Shown here: positions 17,499-26,312 of the stretch, piece by piece | Layout of the letters: the number at the start of each line of letters is the position of its first letter | Numbering within the stretch: position 1 is the stretch's first letter | Source of the DNA: Chryseobacterium sp. JUb7 | GTDB lineage: Bacteria > Bacteroidota > Bacteroidia > Flavobacteriales > Weeksellaceae | Assembly: GCF_024806495.1 (NCBI RefSeq) | Contig: NZ_JANUFF010000003.1 | Coordinates: 398,015-462,014, forward strand | DNA: 64,000 bases | Direction of reading: 5' to 3' | The notes under the pieces: model-generated | What the model was told of the DNA's origin: nothing | The model's database searches: none | Seen by the model: only the letters and a program-made list of their open reading frames with translations | Program-made: the position numbers and the translations under genes

Positions 17499-18701
17499 AT
17501 GAGTCTTTCCGGGAAAAAAATTCTCATTGCTGTTTCTGGAGGTATTGCAGCATACAAAATTCATTTTCTGATAAGAGATTTTGTCAAAAAAAATGCTGAC
17601 GTACAGGTGATCATGACACCGGATGCAGAAAATTTTGTCACAAAATTAAGCCTGTCTACATTGTCTAAAAAACCTGTTTATTCAGATTTTTATAGTGATA
17701 ACGGAACATGGAACAGTCATGTGGAATTGGGTTTATGGGCTGATGTACTTGTAGTGGCACCTTGTACGGCAAATACGCTGGCTAAAATGACTCATGGGAT
17801 CTGTGATAATCTGGTTATAGCAACCTATATGTCTGCAAAGTGTCCTGTTTTTATCGCTCCTGCAATGGATCTGGACATGTATGCACATCCGTCGACAAAG
17901 AAAAATTTAGAATGGGCAGAAAGCTTCGGACATATGATCATTCCTGCAGAAAAGGGTGAACTGGCGAGCGGTCTGGTTGGTCAGGGAAGAATGGCAGAAC
18001 CGGAAACCATTGCAAAGGCTGTAGAAGATTTTTTTGATAAAGAATATAAAAAAACACTGGAAGGAAAAGTCGTTTTAATTACCGCTGGACCTACTTATGA
18101 ATCTATTGACCCTGTGAGATTTATAGGAAATCATTCCTCAGGGAAAATGGGGTTTTCTTTGGCTGAAGAAGCTTCAAAACGAGGGGCAAAAGTAATTCTG
18201 ATTTCAGGACCTAGTGCTCAGGTTATCAATGACCAAAATGTAACCCTGCATAAAGTCACTTCTGCAAAAGAAATGCTGGCAAAAGTTTTTGAATTTTATG
18301 AAAATGTAGACATTGCTATTGCAAGTGCAGCCGTTGCTGATTATGCTCCGAAAGAAGTGGCGAAGGAAAAAATCAAAAAGAATGATGAGAATTTAACGAT
18401 TGAGTTGGTTAAAAATCCGGATATTCTGAAAACGATGGGTGAGCAAAAAAATCACCAGTTTTTGGTTGGTTTTGCTTTGGAAACTCAAAATGAAGAGGAA
18501 AATGCAAAAGGAAAGCTTCAAAAGAAAAATCTTGATATGATTGTTCTGAACTCTCTCCGTGATGAAGGTGCCGGTTTTAAAAATGATACCAACAAAATAA
18601 AAATATTCACAAAAACGGAAAAGAAAGAATTTGATCTGAAATCAAAAGATGAAGTCGCAACAGATATTCTCAATTTCGTTGAGGATCAACTTTTAAAATA
18701 A
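17499..18701 (+). CDS. coaBC: Bifunctional phosphopantothenoylcysteine decarboxylase/synthetase
   Basis: 400 residues covering two steps of coenzyme A synthesis. CoaC part (residues 1-180): FMN-binding VSGGIAAYKIHFLIRDF, active-site His in WNSHVELG, APCTANTLAKM, and the catalytic-Cys loop SAKCPVFIAPAMDLDMY. CoaB part (about 190-400): VLITAGPTYESIDPVRFIGNHSSGKMGFSLA, the CTP/phosphopantothenate site, followed by IAIASAAVADYAPKEV and K-x-K-K. Start ATG at 17499 begins the conserved GKKILIAVSGG. Followed at 36 bases by DUF4835 and then recN, a block conserved across Bacteroidota. Confidence 0.95.
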   Translation: MSLSGKKILIAVSGGIAAYKIHFLIRDFVKKNADVQVIMTPDAENFVTKLSLSTLSKKPVYSDFYSDNGTWNSHVELGLWADVLVVAPCTANTLAKMTHGICDNLVIATYMSAKCPVFIAPAMDLDMYAHPSTKKNLEWAESFGHMIIPAEKGELASGLVGQGRMAEPETIAKAVEDFFDKEYKKTLEGKVVLITAGPTYESIDPVRFIGNHSSGKMGFSLAEEASKRGAKVILISGPSAQVINDQNVTLHKVTSAKEMLAKVFEFYENVDIAIASAAVADYAPKEVAKEKIKKNDENLTIELVKNPDILKTMGEQKNHQFLVGFALETQNEEENAKGKLQKKNLDMIVLNSLRDEGAGFKNDTNKIKIFTKTEKKEFDLKSKDEVATDILNFVEDQLLK

Positions 18702-18737
18702 TTTTAATAAATTTCCGTTCTCAATTTTTAATCAATA

Positions 18738-19640
18738 ATGAAAAAGATCATAAGTTTATTTTTACTGCTTTTCATATATACGACAAGTTTTTCTCAGGAA
18801 TTACTGGCTACCGTGCAGGTAAATTCTCAACTGTTGGGTGGTAGTAACCAATCCGCTTATAAAGCATTGGAGAAAAGTCTGAGAGATTTTATTAACAATA
18901 CAAGCTGGACCGGAAAGAAGCTTCAGAATTTTGAGAAGATAAAATGTGGTTTTGCCCTTGTTATTAAAGAAAGAGAAGGTAACCGATTCAGAGGTGAGAT
19001 GGTGATTCAGGCGGTAAGACCTGTCTATAATTCATCATACGAATCTCCGTTGCTTAACGTTCAGGATAATAAAATTTCTTTTGATTATGTTGAAAATGAA
19101 AACCTTATTTTCAATGAAAGACAGTTTTCAGGTAAAAATTTAGTTGATATAGTAGGCTTTTATGTATATACCATTTTAGGATATGATGCAGATAGTTTTC
19201 AATCAATGGGAGGAACACAATGGTTTCAGAAAGCTCAGCAAATTGCTCAAAACGGAGAGTCTCAGAATACCTACGACGGCTGGAAACAGATTAATGAACC
19301 CAGAAGCCGTTCTATTTTAATTAAAGAAATTATGAGCCCGAACTGGAGCCAGACCCGCGCTACTGCTTACACCTATTATAGAGCCGGATTGGATAATTTA
19401 TTTAATCAGGATCAGACACAGGCCAAAAGAGCGATTTATGATGCGCTTACCCAGTTGAAAAACTACGAAAATACTTTCCAGCAAAGCTATTTCTTCAATA
19501 CATTTATGGATAATAAGAGTGATGAAATTTTTAATATTTTCAATTCAGGAAATAATGGAAATATTCCTATGACTGATCTTAAGCAGCTCATGAATACGAT
19601 TTCACCGAAATATTCTGAAAAATGGAATAAGTGGAAATAA
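18738..19640 (+). CDS. DUF4835-family secreted protein
   Basis: 300 residues with signal peptide MKKIISLFLLLFIYTTSFSQ. The mature start ELLATVQVNSQLLGGSNQSAYKALEKSLRDFINNTSWTGKKL and later FYVYTILGYDADSFQ and SRSILIKEIMSPNW match the DUF4835 family, known essentially only from Bacteroidota and almost always placed between coaBC and recN. Function unknown; secretion suggests a periplasmic or cell-surface role unrelated to the neighbouring cytoplasmic enzymes. Spacing to coaBC is 36 bases, so likely co-transcribed. Confidence 0.85.
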   Translation: MKKIISLFLLLFIYTTSFSQELLATVQVNSQLLGGSNQSAYKALEKSLRDFINNTSWTGKKLQNFEKIKCGFALVIKEREGNRFRGEMVIQAVRPVYNSSYESPLLNVQDNKISFDYVENENLIFNERQFSGKNLVDIVGFYVYTILGYDADSFQSMGGTQWFQKAQQIAQNGESQNTYDGWKQINEPRSRSILIKEIMSPNWSQTRATAYTYYRAGLDNLFNQDQTQAKRAIYDALTQLKNYENTFQQSYFFNTFMDNKSDEIFNIFNSGNNGNIPMTDLKQLMNTISPKYSEKWNKWK

Positions 19641-19648
19641 ATTCATTC

Positions 19649-19679
19649 TTGAATTCTGACATCTAAAGTTCTATATTTG
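19649..19679 (+). promoter_or_regulatory. Promoter of recN
   Basis: TTG at 19649-19651, 20-base spacer, TATATTTG at 19672-19679. Both Bacteroidota boxes at a normal distance, 28 bases before the chosen recN ATG. Confidence 0.6.
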
Positions 19680-19706
19680 CCATAGCCAAATAATTTGCTA
19701 TTATCC

Positions 19707-21356
19707 ATGCTTTCGAGAATTTACATTAAAAATTTTGCCCTTATTGATACGCTTGAAGTATCGTTAAACAATGGTCTACAGGTGATCACTGGTGAAACCG
19801 GTGCCGGAAAATCTATCATCTTGGGTGCTCTTAGGTTGATCTTGGGAGAAAGAGCAGATGTAAAGTCAATTTCAAAAGCAGAAGAAAAAAGTGTTGTAGA
19901 AACTGAATTTGCATTAAATAACCAGTTCAAAAAATTCTTTATAGAAAATGATCTGGATTATGAGCACCAGACGATCATCAGACGGGAAATTTTGCCTTCC
20001 GGTAAATCGAGAGCCTTCATCAATGATGTTCCGGTAACATTGGATATTCTAAGAGAACTGTCTTCCAAACTTATTGATATTCATTCCCAGTTTGAAACTT
20101 CGAATTTATTTACATCAGAATATCAGTTTAAAATTATAGACGGACTTTCGGAAAATAAAAAACTGGTTGAAGACTATCAAAATGAGTTTTCAGATTTTCA
20201 AAGTTTAAAAACCCAGCTTAAAAAATATCAGACTCAGCTTTTAGAAAATAATAAAGAAAGTGATTACAAGCAGTTCCTGCTTAATGAGCTGGAAGAACTG
20301 CAGTTGGATGATGTAGATTATGAAGAGCTCCAAAATCAGCTCTCTATTCAGGAAAATGCCGAAATGATTTCTGAGAATCTTGCACAGGTGCTGTCGAGAT
20401 TTCATCAGGAAGAAGTAGGGATTTTATCTTTCTTTAATGAGGCTAAAAATAAACTGTCCAAAATTGCAGAAGTTTCAACCAGTTTTGCAGAACTTGATGA
20501 AAGACTGGAAACATCTTTTGTGGATTTGAAAGATATTATCTCCGAACTTGAGAACGAATCTGAAAAAATTGAGATCAACCCGGCCAATCTGGCTTTACTC
20601 TCTGAGTTAAATAATAAAATTAACAGCTTACTGATTAAGCATAACGTTTCTGATGTTAATGAGCTAAAAGAAATCAGAGATCAGTTATCGGGAGATCAAA
20701 AAGAAGCTTCGGAATTGGAAGAGACAATTGCTGAAATTGAAGAAAACATTTCCGCGAAAGAAAAAATACTTCAGTCTCTTGCCGAAAAACTTTCAAAAAA
20801 CAGAAAGAAAAGTATTCCCATTTTTATTAAAAAAGCCGAAAACTTACTAAAACAGTTAGGTCTGGAAAAAGCAAAAGTAGATATTGAGTTACAGGATTCA
20901 TCAGAATTCAATCCTTTCGGAAAAGAAAATATTCAGCTTTTATTTCAGGCTAATTCAGGTTTTCCTTTAAAACCTATTCAGACCGCAATTTCAGGAGGTG
21001 AAAGGTCAAGAGTAATGTTGGCTGTTAAAAAGATTATTGCTGAAAGTGATGATCTTCCAACGCTTATTTTAGACGAAATTGATACCGGAGTTTCAGGAAA
21101 AGTAGCCGAAGAAATAGGAAATCTGATGCGCGAAATGTCAAAAGATATGCAGTTAATCGTTATTTCTCACCTGGCACAGGTCGCAGCAAAAGGAAACGAC
21201 AATTATAAAGTGGTAAAACAGGATATCGCGGGCAAGACCCAATCTACTATTATTCCTTTAAGTGATCAGGAAAAGCTGAACGAAATTGCCCAATTACTTT
21301 CCGGAAGTAAAATTACGGAGGCGGCTTTGGCACAGGCTAAGGAGCTGATTGGCTAG
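19707..21356 (+). CDS. recN: DNA repair protein RecN
   Basis: SMC-like ATPase of double-strand-break repair. About 549 residues. ATG at 19707 (MLSRIYIKNFALID) is preferred over an in-frame TTG at 19695 because it starts the conserved IKNFALID. Walker A is GETGAGKSI (about residues 29-37) with LILGERADV after it; Arg-rich RREILPSGKSRAFIND; central coiled coils (about 155-370); then the C-terminal ABC signature ISGGERSR (about 430) and Walker B LILDEIDTGVSGKVA with the D-loop, and VISHLAQVAAKG. Complete in all motifs. A promoter with both boxes lies directly upstream, so recN can be expressed independently of coaBC. Confidence 0.95.
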   Translation: MLSRIYIKNFALIDTLEVSLNNGLQVITGETGAGKSIILGALRLILGERADVKSISKAEEKSVVETEFALNNQFKKFFIENDLDYEHQTIIRREILPSGKSRAFINDVPVTLDILRELSSKLIDIHSQFETSNLFTSEYQFKIIDGLSENKKLVEDYQNEFSDFQSLKTQLKKYQTQLLENNKESDYKQFLLNELEELQLDDVDYEELQNQLSIQENAEMISENLAQVLSRFHQEEVGILSFFNEAKNKLSKIAEVSTSFAELDERLETSFVDLKDIISELENESEKIEINPANLALLSELNNKINSLLIKHNVSDVNELKEIRDQLSGDQKEASELEETIAEIEENISAKEKILQSLAEKLSKNRKKSIPIFIKKAENLLKQLGLEKAKVDIELQDSSEFNPFGKENIQLLFQANSGFPLKPIQTAISGGERSRVMLAVKKIIAESDDLPTLILDEIDTGVSGKVAEEIGNLMREMSKDMQLIVISHLAQVAAKGNDNYKVVKQDIAGKTQSTIIPLSDQEKLNEIAQLLSGSKITEAALAQAKELIG

Positions 21357-21643
21357 AAAATTTCTCAATGGAATACGCGAAATTTTTGAAATCTATCGAA
21401 AGACTTCGAGAGCTTCAGTCTGGCAGGCTTAAATGATCCATCCGATCTCATTTAGTTTGATGAATATAATATTGTTATGAAATTAATTAGAATTTTTAAT
21501 TAATGTTTTAAGTCTGTTCCTACATGATGTCATCAAAAGCTTGTTGAGGATTGATAAAACAAAAATTATCTTTTTTAGCTGGATTTTAATTAAAAATGTG
21601 TAACATACTTTGCTATATCCTTACTAATGTAAAAAAGATAACT
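21357..21643. other. 287-base gap with no gene
   Basis: Lies between recN and the ABC-2-like membrane gene. No tRNA, no repeat unit and no convincing terminator seen. The part from 21596 is open in frame with the next gene, but the reading MCNILCYILTNVKK looks non-coding and precedes the well-supported ATG at 21644. Confidence 0.5.
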
Positions 21644-23110
21644 ATGTTTTTAAAATTCCTCAGATTAGAATTCAAAAGTTTTTTTCGGGGCAGCTCTTTA
21701 GGAATCAATCTGGCAATGAAGATTTTTCGGTTTATCGGGATTCTTTATTTCATGGGATGTTTGATTGCGGGTGCATTTATTGCATTTTTTTATATTCAGG
21801 AAGAGATGCACGAAAATCCTTTAAAAATTGTTTCTAAATTTTTAATTGCAGCCTGGGCAGTTGATCTGATTTTAAAATATATGTGGCAGGAAATGCCAAC
21901 GCAGAATATTAAGCCATTTCTTACTTTAAACATACCTAAGAAAACATTGGTGAATTACATGCTGAGCAAGACTTTTCTGTCTGCTTTCAGCTGGCTGAAT
22001 TCTCTGTTTTTTATTACTTTTTCGGGGATTGCGCTCTTTAACGGTTATGATCCTGTGGGGGTTATAACCTGGCTTATTGGTGTGTCTTTATTGTTTTATC
22101 TCAATAATTTTATCAATATACTTTTTAATGATAAAGAAACAGTAGCCATTGTTATTGGCTGTATTTTCGCTGTTGTTGCAGCACTTAACTATTACGAAAT
22201 AGTGCCGGTACTGGAATATTCAGAAAGATTCTTCTTTAATTTTTATGAAAGACCTTACTTCGCAGTTATTTCGATCGTAGTGTTCGCGGGCTTGTGGAAG
22301 ATTTGTTTTAACCATGTACGGAAGGTATTTTATCTTGATCAGGGTCTGGAAGCTAAGAAAACAGTTGGTAAAACAGAAAATATTGCTTTCCTGAATAAAT
22401 ATGGAGCAATAGGAACGTTCATCAATAACGATATCAAAATGTTGAAACGAAATAAAGTTACAAAAGGGATTTTATTGGGAAGTGTGTTGTTTTTGTTCTA
22501 TGGGATGCTGATGTTTTCTTCTCCGATATATAAAACTCCTGCAATGACCATGTTTATGGGATTATTTGTGACGGGAGGATTTCAGTTTCTGTTTGGGCAG
22601 AGAGTTCCAGCATTCGACAGCTCGTATTATCCTTTGATGATGACGCTGAATGTTCCTTACAAAGAATATTTAAAAGCAAAATGGTGGCTGATGAATATTG
22701 TAACGGCAGCATCTATGGTTTTGGCGGTTTGTTATGCTTATTTTGGCTGGGAAATGTATGTGACTTTCTTTGCAGCGGGAATTTATAATATTGGAGTTAA
22801 TTCTCAGTTTACATTGTGGTCCGGAGCTTTTAATAAAATGCAGATCGATTTAAATTCCAAGGAAAAAAGATTCGGGCAGAAAAATAGCTTTAACATAAAA
22901 TCTTTATTGCTCCTGATCCCTAAAATGTTTTTACCAATGGGTGTTTTCGGGATTGTACAACATTTTTTTGGAATTACTGCCGGAGTTATAAGTGTCGCAA
23001 TCATGGGATTGGTCGGGTTTTTATTAAGAGAAAGAATCTTCGATATCATCGTAAAGCATTATAAAGTAGAGAAATACAGTACACTGGAAGCATTCAAAAA
23101 CAAAGACTAA
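21644..23110 (+). CDS. ABC-2-like exporter membrane protein (DUF5687 type)
   Basis: About 488 residues with roughly ten to twelve membrane spans. ATG at 21644 begins MFLKFLRLEFKSFFRG, the basic amphipathic start typical of this family, and is chosen over the further-upstream open frame. The pattern ASTGINLAMKIFRF-like segment, FLTLNIPKKTLVNYMLSKTFLSAFSW and PAFDSSYYPLMMTLNVPYKEYLKAKWW match DUF5687 proteins, which accompany an ATP-binding subunit in Bacteroidota. The next gene, 1 base later, is that ATPase, so together they form a two-component ABC exporter; the substrate is unknown. Confidence 0.82.
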   Translation: MFLKFLRLEFKSFFRGSSLGINLAMKIFRFIGILYFMGCLIAGAFIAFFYIQEEMHENPLKIVSKFLIAAWAVDLILKYMWQEMPTQNIKPFLTLNIPKKTLVNYMLSKTFLSAFSWLNSLFFITFSGIALFNGYDPVGVITWLIGVSLLFYLNNFINILFNDKETVAIVIGCIFAVVAALNYYEIVPVLEYSERFFFNFYERPYFAVISIVVFAGLWKICFNHVRKVFYLDQGLEAKKTVGKTENIAFLNKYGAIGTFINNDIKMLKRNKVTKGILLGSVLFLFYGMLMFSSPIYKTPAMTMFMGLFVTGGFQFLFGQRVPAFDSSYYPLMMTLNVPYKEYLKAKWWLMNIVTAASMVLAVCYAYFGWEMYVTFFAAGIYNIGVNSQFTLWSGAFNKMQIDLNSKEKRFGQKNSFNIKSLLLLIPKMFLPMGVFGIVQHFFGITAGVISVAIMGLVGFLLRERIFDIIVKHYKVEKYSTLEAFKNKD

Positions 23111-23111
23111 T

Positions 23112-23852
23112 ATGATCACTATAAACAATTTATCAAAAACATACGGAACAGCGACTGTTCTCAATATCGAAAATCTTGAAATTCCGAACGGAGAAACTTT
23201 TGGACTGGTAGGAAACAATGGTGCCGGAAAAACAACGCTTTTTAGCTTGATGCTTGATCTTATTCAGCCAACAACAGGTTCGGTAAGTATTGAAGGAATA
23301 AAAGTAAATGAATCCGAAGACTGGAAAAAGAAAGTTTCGGCCTTTGTAGACGATACTTTTTTAATAGGATATCTTACTCCGGAAGAATATTTTTATTTCA
23401 TCGGAGAGTTGAGAGGTCAGAATAAAGCTTCTGTGGATGAATTTTTAAAGCAGTTTCATGATCTTTTTAATGGAGAAATTTTAAATTCGGGAAAATATGT
23501 TAGAGATCTTTCAAAAGGAAATCAGAAAAAAGTAGGCATCGTTGGAGCAATTATCGGAAATCCTGAAATTATTATTCTGGATGAACCTTTTGCTAATCTG
23601 GACCCTTCTACTCAGATTAAACTGAAGAATTTAATTAAAGAACTGTCAAAACATGATGGCGTGACTTTTTTGATCTCCAGCCATGATCTTTCGCATACAA
23701 CAGAAGTTTGCAACAGAATTGTAGTCGTGAATAAAGGCCTGCTCGTAAAAGATATCCAAACCAATCCGGAAACATTGAAAGATCTGGAACAATATTTTGC
23801 GGATCAGGTTTCTAAGCCAGCAGAAACTGCAGATATGGGTGAATTGAAATAA
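23112..23852 (+). CDS. ABC transporter ATP-binding protein
   Basis: 246 residues with all ABC ATPase motifs: Walker A GNNGAGKTT (about residues 36-44), Q-loop region near SAFVDDTF, signature LSKGNQKKVGI (about 135-145) where K-G-N-Q replaces S-G-G-Q, Walker B IIILDEPFANLDP (about 153-165) and the H-loop ISSHDLSH. It starts 1 base after the DUF5687 membrane protein and pairs with it. A short helical tail (residues about 215-246, ending in PAETADMGELK) is extra to the core domain. Confidence 0.92.
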   Translation: MITINNLSKTYGTATVLNIENLEIPNGETFGLVGNNGAGKTTLFSLMLDLIQPTTGSVSIEGIKVNESEDWKKKVSAFVDDTFLIGYLTPEEYFYFIGELRGQNKASVDEFLKQFHDLFNGEILNSGKYVRDLSKGNQKKVGIVGAIIGNPEIIILDEPFANLDPSTQIKLKNLIKELSKHDGVTFLISSHDLSHTTEVCNRIVVVNKGLLVKDIQTNPETLKDLEQYFADQVSKPAETADMGELK

Positions 23853-23913
23853 TTGATTAAAAAAAATTAAACCTGTAAGGTTTGGATATTACACTTTAAT
23901 TTAAAAACGAATA

Positions 23914-24852
23914 ATGATGAATATAGAATCCCAAAATGTCACCGATTATCCTAACAGCAATACCATTTTTATGGTTTGGAGACTGATGGATGATCTGAAG
24001 TTGAAGGAGACCTTTCAACAATTGTGCGCTTTGGTATTGAATCTCAATAACTCAGCTTTTAATAGATTTCCAGACAGCAGATCAAGCTGTGTAATGGGAA
24101 TCGGATATGAAGCCTGGAAAAAACTGGAACTTCCCGAGCCTCTTCCCAAAGAGCTGGTTAATTTTGAGGAGATTAAGGGTGAGAAACATACTGCCGTGTC
24201 TACGCCAGGAGATCTGCATTTTCATCTGAGAGCCGATGATAAAAGTATTATTTTCGACATGGCTGTTGAAATTTCAAAATTATTAGCTCCTGTTGCAGAA
24301 AGCGTTCTGGAAATTCATGGCTTTAAATATTGGGATGACCGTTCAATTCTCGGGTTTGTAGACGGAACGGAGAATCCGCACAATGAAGACCGTGATTTTT
24401 TCGCTAAAATTGGTGATGAAGATGAGGTTTATAAAGGAGGAAGTTATCTTTTTACTCAAAAATACCTTCACAATATGAATGCGTGGCGAAGTCTGTCCAC
24501 GGAGGATCAGGAAAAAGTAATCGGAAGATCAAAAGAAAATGATATTGAAATGTCTGATGATGTAAAACCATCAAATTCTCATATCGCATTAGCCAATATC
24601 GAAGGTGAAAATGGCGAAGAATTAAAAATTGTAAGAGATAATATGCCTTTTGGAAGTCCTTCAGCAGGAGAATTTGGAACCTATTTTATTTCTTACGCAA
24701 ATACATTTTCCACAACAAAAAAGATGCTGACGAATATGTTCATTGGTAATCCTGTCGGAAATTATGATCGGATTTTAGATTTCAGTACAGCAGTTACAGG
24801 AAGTCTTTTCTTTGTCCCGACCAGAAATATGCTGGATGATTTTTCAGGATAA
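23914..24852 (+). CDS. Dye-decolourising (DyP-type) haem peroxidase
   Basis: 312 residues. Haem peroxidase of the DyP superfamily: GFVDGTENP (about residues 148-156) holds the distal-side Asp, SNSHIALAN (about 225) the proximal haem-ligand His, and VRDNMPFG (about 246) the distal Arg. No Tat or Sec signal peptide is present, so it is cytoplasmic, as in other YfeX-like (type B) enzymes. The start (ATG 23914 or 23917) has no strong RBS. Single-gene unit with a clear terminator. The physiological substrate cannot be told from sequence; peroxide-dependent oxidation or porphyrin-related roles have been proposed for the family. Confidence 0.9.
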   Translation: MMNIESQNVTDYPNSNTIFMVWRLMDDLKLKETFQQLCALVLNLNNSAFNRFPDSRSSCVMGIGYEAWKKLELPEPLPKELVNFEEIKGEKHTAVSTPGDLHFHLRADDKSIIFDMAVEISKLLAPVAESVLEIHGFKYWDDRSILGFVDGTENPHNEDRDFFAKIGDEDEVYKGGSYLFTQKYLHNMNAWRSLSTEDQEKVIGRSKENDIEMSDDVKPSNSHIALANIEGENGEELKIVRDNMPFGSPSAGEFGTYFISYANTFSTTKKMLTNMFIGNPVGNYDRILDFSTAVTGSLFFVPTRNMLDDFSG

Positions 24853-24857
24853 AATAT

Positions 24858-24884
24858 AAAGACAGAAATTTTTCTGTCTTTTTT
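24858..24884 (+). terminator. Intrinsic terminator of DyP gene
   Basis: Stem AAAGACAGAAA (24858-24868) / TTTCTGTCTTT (24871-24881) with T-run. Confidence 0.85.
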
Positions 24885-25008
24885 AATGTAAATGAAAAGT
24901 TTTTAACATCATGTTTGTTATACTATAGGGATTGAAATTTATTTTATTTAAAATGAGTGTGTTATATTTCTATTAGACGACAACAGGAATGTTGAATTTT
25001 AAACAGAT

Positions 25009-25032
25009 AAGCAATATAAATTGCTTTTTTTT
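25009..25032 (+). terminator. Orphan terminator upstream of ECF sigma gene
   Basis: Stem AAGCAAT (25009-25015) / ATTGCTT (25020-25026), loop ATAA, then eight T. It lies in the gap after the DyP terminator and before the sigma-factor promoter, so it would end a short transcript of its own; see findings. Confidence 0.6.
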
Positions 25033-25051
25033 CTAAAAAATATTTTTTTGT

Positions 25052-25077
25052 GTAACCTTTTTCAATTTTTGTTGTCT
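25052..25077 (+). promoter_or_regulatory. Candidate ECF-type autoregulated promoter
   Basis: GTAACC (25052-25057), 16-base spacer, GTCT (25074-25077): the arrangement of ECF sigma promoters (AAC-type -35 element and GTC-type -10). It lies just before the ECF sigma-factor gene, consistent with autoregulation. The general -7 box is not present. Confidence 0.5.
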
Positions 25078-25100
25078 TTACAATAGAAACAGTTTTAAGA

Positions 25101-25667
25101 ATGAAAATTTTGTTCGGAAATAAAAAAGAAGATTTGATAAGCCGTCTTAAGAAACAGGACCCGGCCGCTCAGAAAATTTTTTATGAGCAGAACGTTAAGA
25201 AATTTCTGAGTGTAGGGAAGAGCTACATCAGTGATCTGTATCAGGCTGAAGACTGCGTTATCAAAGCTTTCTGTAAAATTTTCAAGCATGTCGAAAGTTT
25301 TCGTGGTGAAGGTAATTTTGAAGGCTGGGCAAGAAGAATCGTAGTGAATGAATGTCTGAATTTTATAAAGACGCATAAGACTGTTTTTTATATCGATGAC
25401 ATCAATCCGTCTTTTATGGTGGAGGTTCAGGAGGAAGAAATTGTCTATGATTTTAATGCTCAGGAACTTTTGGATCAGCTTCCGGATGCTTACAGAATGG
25501 TTTTTAACCTTTATGTTTTGGAAGGCTATTCACACCAGGAAATTTCCGATACGCTGCAAATTTCGACGGCGGTAAGCAAAACGCAGCTGTTTCGTGCAAA
25601 AGAGAAGTTAAGAGTGCTTTATCTTCAACAACAAAAAACAATGAAAAATGAACACGCTCAAAGATAA
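25101..25667 (+). CDS. ECF RNA polymerase sigma factor
   Basis: 188 residues. Sigma region 2 (about 25-90): FYEQNVKKFLSVGKSYISDLYQAEDCVIKAFCKIFKHVESFRGEGNFEGWARRIVVNECLNFIK, a clear ECF region 2.1-2.4; region 4 HTH (about 125-175): LLDQLPDAYRMVFNLYVLEGYSHQEISDTLQISTAVSKTQLFRAKEKLR. The linker between is short, and there is no region 1 or 3. Its 3' end overlaps the putative anti-sigma gene by 20 bases, indicating coupled translation. The promoter in front resembles an ECF promoter, so it probably activates its own operon. Confidence 0.93.
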   Translation: MKILFGNKKEDLISRLKKQDPAAQKIFYEQNVKKFLSVGKSYISDLYQAEDCVIKAFCKIFKHVESFRGEGNFEGWARRIVVNECLNFIKTHKTVFYIDDINPSFMVEVQEEEIVYDFNAQELLDQLPDAYRMVFNLYVLEGYSHQEISDTLQISTAVSKTQLFRAKEKLRVLYLQQQKTMKNEHAQR

Positions 25668-26280
25668 TTTAGAAGACAAGATCAGACAGCAGATTGAAGA
25701 AAGAGAGATTGCTCCTTCACGAGATCTTTGGTCTGAAATAGAATTGCAGAAAGAGACTGCAAATTCCAAGTCAAATAGAAGCTGGCTTTTGGCTGCAGCG
25801 TGTGTTGTTCTGGCTTTCGGATTGTGGGTTATCCTTTTTTCAAATTCTTCGGAAAAGAATACGACTCAGAATGTAGAGATTGCTGAAGTTAAAGAACAGC
25901 CTTTTCAGGAAAAAGTTTCAGAAAAATCTACGGAGAATAGAACTTCTGAACCTGTTTACGCAGAAAAAAATGTAATTCAGAAAAATAAAACAGTTTCAGC
26001 TAAGGTTACCAGTGAAATTCCTCAAACGCCTGAAGTTTTAGCAGAACAGACAAAAGAACTTCCCAAAAAAGAAGAAGCTCAGGTGATTGTTCCTGAAACG
26101 CCTAAAGTATTGGCTCCCGCCGAAAAAATTATGGCTCAGTCAAAAGATACGTCCAAGATTCCGGCTAAAAGAAAAAAATATGTAGATCCTGCTACTTTGC
26201 TTTTCTCAGTAGAGCATAAGGATGTGATTGAAAAAACCAAAGAAAGCAATGTTGCTACCGTTGATCTTAACGGAAGATAA
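25648..26280 (+). CDS. Putative membrane anti-sigma factor
   Basis: 210 residues with a cytoplasmic N-terminal helix pair (residues about 1-45: LKDNLEDKIRQQIEEREIAPSRDLWSEIELQ), a single membrane span WLLAAACVVLAFGLWVILF (about 46-64) and a long Pro/Lys/Glu/Ser-rich periplasmic part. This architecture and the 20-base overlap with the ECF sigma gene are what identify anti-sigma partners in this phylum; no ZAS zinc motif is seen. The periplasmic part has no recognisable domain. Followed at 32 bases by an outer membrane protein in the same operon. Function inferred from context. Confidence 0.62.
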   Translation: MNTLKDNLEDKIRQQIEEREIAPSRDLWSEIELQKETANSKSNRSWLLAAACVVLAFGLWVILFSNSSEKNTTQNVEIAEVKEQPFQEKVSEKSTENRTSEPVYAEKNVIQKNKTVSAKVTSEIPQTPEVLAEQTKELPKKEEAQVIVPETPKVLAPAEKIMAQSKDTSKIPAKRKKYVDPATLLFSVEHKDVIEKTKESNVATVDLNGR

Positions 26281-26312
26281 ATAATCTGTTTAACAAATAA
26301 AAAATTAATAAT

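Noticed and set aside
21596..21643. Upstream start for the ABC-2-like gene
   Set aside because: The extra 16 residues are Cys/Ile-rich and not membrane-protein-like, while ATG at 21644 starts the conserved basic amphipathic segment.
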